This document shows, one piece after another, positions 59,703 to 64,000 of a stretch of 64,000 bases of DNA (positions within the stretch are counted from its first letter, which is position 1; the number at the start of each line of letters is the position of its first letter). The position numbers and the translations under genes were made by a program. The stretch spans positions 45,025,517 to 45,089,516 of the forward strand of contig NC_081411.1 of NCBI RefSeq assembly GCF_030272615.1, read 5' to 3'. The notes under the pieces were generated by a model, which worked only from the letters and a program-made list of their open reading frames with translations, ran no database searches and had not been told where the DNA came from. Origin of the DNA: Cryptomeria japonica (lineage: Eukaryota > Streptophyta > Pinopsida > Cupressales > Cupressaceae).

Positions 59703-60764
59703 TGTTGGTATTTTGGATTTGTTGCACTAGTTTTGTCATTGATGTCAACACTTGTCAACACCTATCAACACTTGGAGATCTTTGGTTAAGTTCATCGGTA
59801 TGTTCAGTGACTTATGTATAGTCACTAGTATTTGGTTCACCAGAAGGTTATATTGTTCACCAGAACTAAGGATGACTTGGAGATTACTTGGTTATATCAA
59901 AGACATTGTTTGGACACTTTGTTTTGGTGATTTGGTCATTGGTCTAATCGGGTTTGCATATTTGTTGTTATCGACAAATAGGTCTAGGTTATGGACCAGC
60001 AAGCGTTATCTATTCCAGATCAACACAACACATTATGGAGATGATTTTTTATTATTGTAAATGCATTGAGCCGACATGATGCATCTCATATTGATTCATT
60101 TATAATTGATTTTATTGTAATATCCTTATTGAGCCAACCTACACATTTGGTCTTAGGTTCTGGTATATATGTAAGATCTCATTTGTGAGATTAAAAATAA
60201 GAATGTAATAAGTGGTAGAGCATAAGGTATTTTGGTATATATGAATATAAGAAGAGATATACATGCAGACATCATTTGAAGATTCAAGGAAGGTTATGGA
60301 GAAGACAATCAGAGCTTAACCATTACTGAATCCAGCATATGAAGATACTATTTTAAGAAATACATTATCATTGGATTTAACCATCCAATTGTAGTCAGTG
60401 TGACTCCCATTTTGTGATTGAGCAGTGAGCTCTAGATTGTTGGCCTTTCTGCATGTGCAGACCCCATATTGTAGACACATACTATCTGTAGTAGTATCAT
60501 CTGATTGTGGTTAAGGTTTCCCACCGTGGTTTTTCCCCTTATAGGGTTTCCACATACAAATATCTATGTTATGTGTTGTGGATGTTATTTGTCTTTTTGT
60601 TTCATGCATTAAACTTTACTAGTATTGAAATTAACTATTAAACTATCAACCAGCATAAAATTTGGTTTATCAGTATTATGCATTAAGTTTGGTTAATTTA
60701 TATTTGGGTTGAAATTAATAGAAAACTGATTCACCCCCCTCTCAGTTGGCTTTGATTCCTAATA
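59703..60764 (+). repeat. Copia 3' LTR (1062 bp)
   Basis: Full LTR; its end carries TTTCCCACCGTGGTTTTTCC and CACCCCCCTCTCAGTTGGC. The terminal CA has become TA (CCTAATA). Confidence 0.87.
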
Positions 60765-60769
60765 GATTA

Positions 60770-61064
60770 ATCTTCCATATCTAGCTTAAATCATGCATTC
60801 ATCTAGCTTAAATCTTGCATTCATTTAGCTCAATCTTATGCTCATAGATTAAATCCTTCATTTAGGTGTTGTCTAGTCACTAGATAACTTAGCAATTTGA
60901 GAGCAATCTAAACTCACATCTACTAGAAGGAAATAGGTCCCTTTGTAATGGTTTATTGTTTCATTGATTGATTATTATTTTACTAACCATGCATCTAATG
61001 ACTTAAATGAAGTGTTGTGTATTCAGATATAGATATAGATACAGGTCCACTTTTCACACACACA
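60770..61064 (+). repeat. E3 5' LTR, second part
   Basis: Resumes after the copia element. Contains a small direct repeat (ATCTAGCTTAAATC, TTGCATTCATTTAGC) and ends in TTTTCACACACACA before the primer site. With the first part the LTR is about 990 bp. Confidence 0.65.
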
Positions 61065-61068
61065 TTTT

Positions 61069-61089
61069 TGGCACCCACTGTGGGGCTCG
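61069..61089 (+). other. E3 primer-binding site
   Basis: TGGCACCCACTGTGGGGCTC lies four bases inside the LTR end. It resembles the complement of a tRNA-Lys 3' end (TGGCGCCCAnnGTGGGGCTC). Confidence 0.65.
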
Positions 61090-63137
61090 TAATTCTATCC
61101 TTCAACCTCAAAATCACTTTTTATATCTTACAGGTCTCGTCCGTATAGGCTCTACTAAATATCATACGAGTTTACTTCATCCATCATATGACATTTTGTC
61201 AGGACCTTTCTTTTGTCGTGCGGTTCTTCTAGAAATCTCGTACGAGTTTCTGCTCTGGTTATTCAACTCTATGTTTTTCCGTTTGGGCCTATGAGAATAC
61301 TCGTGTGAGAAGCTATAATCTATCGTACAAATTTATGTTTTATCATTTTAAAAATAGTGTACTTGCCATGGTTTTTCATGAATTAAATTTTGATTTTACT
61401 AACAATAATGCTAACCCTGGTCTATCTTCTGTTTACTTGAGATTTTTATAGCCTAACCAGTTTTTTGCAGGATACTTGACAAAGATTTTATCAATCAAAC
61501 ATATGCATGTCAAAGAATAAAAAACAACATGACTACTGATCCAATTTTTTTTTAGGTTACCTAAAAGAAAATTGACCAAACTTCATGTTTTCCTTAAAGT
61601 TCATTTTTTTAGGCACTTAAATTGTTATCTAGTTAAAGAACAAATTTGTCTTTCATGTTTTTTTAAAAATCAGAGAGGGAGGAGAGTATGATCTTGTCTT
61701 TTACAAACAATCAGAAATCTAGGCCCTCGAAGCTTTTTCTAAATTTTAAGATTTGTATACCTTTAGCGGGCCTGCCATAGTGGGAAAAAGTAATCACCCT
61801 ATGAGAATGACCCAAATGAGTACAGTTGGACCTGAGAATTCCAATTCACTATAATAAATAGGCCTCTAATGATTAAAATCTTAGAGGATGGGATTATTTG
61901 AGTTTTCCCTTTGAGATCTCTCATATCGAGCATTTGTAGGGCCTCACAGTCTCAATCACGTTTACGTGACTAAAGCTTTTTTCGGTACCTTGTCAGGCTA
62001 TAGGCCTCAATCATGATTGCATGAGTTTAAGAGGTAATTTCAAATGGAATTTTTGATTGGGAACTATAAGATAGAAGCTACTCGGTACACCTCTGAAAGG
62101 GGGATAATCTTTGTGCAAGAGAGATAGTAACTCTCCCAAGACACTTGCAATATCATGCCCCCATTAGCATTTGGAGTCGGCTAATACGACGTTGAGAATC
62201 CATTGCGTGAGACTCAGTGACCATATTGTGATTAGCTATTGGGTGTGTACCTAAGTTAGCAAGCAAAGGTTTTCTTCTCTAAGCCAACTTCCATAGGGTT
62301 AGCGTGTTGTGATTGGAATTATTATACATCTTGCATGTTTTCTATGTTTTCATTGCTGAAACTGAAACTGAAATACTGAAAATGGAGAAAACAATATCAA
62401 ACAACTTAGTGATAAACTTTGTCTGTGCCAAAAACTAGTCCCTATGAGTCATCAAAAAAATTAGTCCTTATAAAAAACTAGCCCTCATTAGTCGTGAAAA
62501 CTATGTCTAGCAGAATTTTGTTTCTATCCAGTCTTCTATTGTACGAGTCTGCTAAATTATTGTCCTGAAACATACCTATTGTCTTACGAGCTTTCATTGA
62601 TCCTAATAATTTGTCATCTGGCTTTGCAAAATATGTCATACGAGTCAGAAAAACTGTTGTCTGGTCTTTTACAGTCTATCATGCGAAAATACATAACATT
62701 CAACATATTATCGTTTGGAGTCTGCCCAACTATCGTATGAAATCAAGAAGCAACATGTACGAAATACTATCTTTATCATCTCATAATTGGTAAACTGTCA
62801 TCTGGGTCTGCAAACTCTGTCATACAAATTCTTTCTCTTGTTAGTCAAAATAGTCAAACTTGCTTAAATCAGTCTACAGCCAACGAGCATAAAACAATCT
62901 TGATAGTGTACCCTTGCCATTGCATTGCACAGTTTTTTCGACCATCTCTTAGCTAGTTCAATCAACTACTTATCAAACCCAAGTTAACTTAGATAACATC
63001 TTATATAGGATAGATCATTCCTGAAACCAAACTAGACCTTAGTTAGATCTCTCAAATCACTATGTTAAATGAACAACTAGCTTCAATTTGATCTTGACTT
63101 CTGTATCACATCAATCTCTCGGTCCCATCGGTTGTAA
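61090..63137 (+). other. E3 leader
   Basis: Two kilobases between primer site and Gag with no supported gene. A degenerate motif TCRTACGAGTY or its variants recurs at two places (61140-61335 and 62535-62830), a dozen or so copies in all. Confidence 0.55.
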
Positions 63138-63998
63138 ATGCCTGCTCAAACTAGAATTTCTTGTGAGAAAGTTGACAAAGGTAAAGGACCATCCTTTTCA
63201 TCAAATGAGAATCCATTCTCTGTAGAAGACCATGTCCTTAATAAGCTTTCATTGTCAAATATAGAAATTTTTGATATACCCTCATTTAACATGTCTGGGG
63301 ATAGGCAAGAAAGACAAGCTGCTAAACATGATACTTATGATGACCTCAGCAACCATGATACTAATCATGATTCCTCATCAAGCGATTGTGAAGCTTCCAA
63401 ACCTATGGAAAATAGTATAAATAAATGTCTCAACAATAAACATTTCCTAAAAATGATTAGGGTCATCATGTATAGAGAAAAAGAAGAGCATTTTATAGAG
63501 CTAGAAAAACAAGGCGCCAAACTTACTATTAATTATGACATTGAAACCCTCATCACTAAAGAGGAAGAGACACCTTTAGGGCTAGTAAACAAACAATTGC
63601 AAGCATTATAGACTGAGATCACAGAACTGAAAAACAAGGATAAAACATCCAAGCAATATTCTCTGGACACGATATGCTTATTTCCATTTGACAAAAACCT
63701 TTACATGCCTCCATTTCCTTCAAGAGTGGAGATTCCCAAGTTTGACAAATATGATGGAAATGAAGATCCTCAAGACCATGTCAGAGAATTTTGTGCTTTA
63801 TGTATGGAATTCATGCATGTACAAACATACCTTATGTGCCTTTTCCCAAGAAGTTTAGGAGGGCAAGCTATATAATAGTTTTCAAGCCTACTTATGGGAA
63901 TCAAAACTTTTGAGGAATTAATCCAATTATTTCTACAACAATACTCCTATAACATTTGTCATCCAGTTATCATGATCGAGCTTTGCAACATTAAATAG
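63138..63998 (+). pseudogene. E3 Gag, partial
   Basis: Starts MPAQTRISCEKVDKGKG at the first ATG of the frame. After a TAG at 63609 the same frame continues into the Gag core: LFPFDKNLYMPPFPS, VEIPKFDKYDGNEDPQDHVR, TYLMCLFPRSLGGQA, two stops where the family has MEW (near 63874), then IKTFEELIQLFLQQYSYNI and a final TAG at 63996. The first 157 residues are Ser/Asp-rich and less conserved. Stops make it defective. The rest of the element is outside the window. Confidence 0.8.
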
Positions 63999-64000
63999 AA

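Larger units (their letters stand above)
54927..60764 (+). mobile_element. Ty1/copia element nested in the E3 LTR, 5' part deleted
   Basis: Bounded by TGTTGGTATTTTTGATG on the left and CCTAATA on the right with GATTA duplicated outside. Order Gag, protease, integrase, RT, RNase H places it in Ty1/copia. The left LTR (54927-55722) breaks off about 265 bp before the end of the right one. The LTR tail, primer site and Gag N-terminus are missing, so one deletion removed them. Defective in Gag, protease and RT. Confidence 0.9.
54228..64000 (+). mobile_element. E3: Ty3/gypsy element, plus strand, interrupted and running off the window
   Basis: Starts TGTAATACCC, an LTR-like start, inside E2 Gag. 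Its 5' LTR is split by the copia element and ends near 61064 (TTTTCACACACACA). A primer site, a leader of about 2 kb and Gag follow, in the opposite direction to E2. The 3' half and right end are outside. The Gag core matches that of E1, so it is a related Ty3/gypsy lineage. Confidence 0.82.

Noticed and set aside
1-64000. tRNA, rRNA, CRISPR arrays, bacterial-type operons
   Set aside because: None seen; the intron-bearing gene and LTR elements show a plant nuclear context.

Overview
This window looks like nuclear DNA of a land plant with a large, repeat-rich genome; a gymnosperm is plausible but not proven. It is AT-rich, most genes in it are retrotransposon genes, and LTR retrotransposons are nested several deep. 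I recognise one apparently intact host gene and no tRNA, rRNA or CRISPR. All calls are from reading the sequence; no database search was made.

Layout. (1) 1-2060: a minus-strand Ty1/copia fossil (Gag, protease motif, primer-binding site, LTR remnant). (2) 2070-6540: segment copy A, holding a two-exon, 261-residue gene on the minus strand that resembles animal catechol O-methyltransferase (COMT) rather than the usual plant methyltransferases. A ~535-bp MITE-like insert (5392-5926) lies upstream of it. (3) 6540-11945: unrecognised AT-rich DNA and a second copia Gag fossil. (4) 11946-18863 plus 35027-35156 (copy B) and 35157-42594 (copy C): two further copies of the same segment. B and C stand head to tail, and in both the COMT coding region is gone although its flanks remain. 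Copy C carries two small DNA transposons (36351-36506 and 37659-38119) that are absent from B.

(5) 18864-35021: a 16.2-kb Ty3/gypsy element of Tat type (here E1), minus strand, inserted in copy B with a perfect 5-bp target duplication. It has ~770-bp LTRs, Gag, protease, RT, two RNase H domains and integrase. Antisense to these, near its 3' end, it carries a gene for a plant mobile domain (PMD) protein with its own TATA-like box and a spliced intron. Copy C shows the empty insertion site. (6) 42656-54227: an older, decayed relative (E2) with the same layout, PMD gene included. (7) 54228-64000: a plus-strand Ty3/gypsy element (E3) that interrupts E2 and runs off the window. Its 5' LTR is split by a Ty1/copia element at 54927-60764.

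Most notable: the COMT-like gene, with Val where animal COMT has its catalytic Lys; the E1/E2 family with its own antisense PMD gene; and arrays of a GCGTCTGTGT-type motif in the sense-strand leader of gag-pol and, in the opposite genomic orientation, in the PMD intron. These arrays could pair within the full-length RNA, or act as a shared signal downstream of both promoters.
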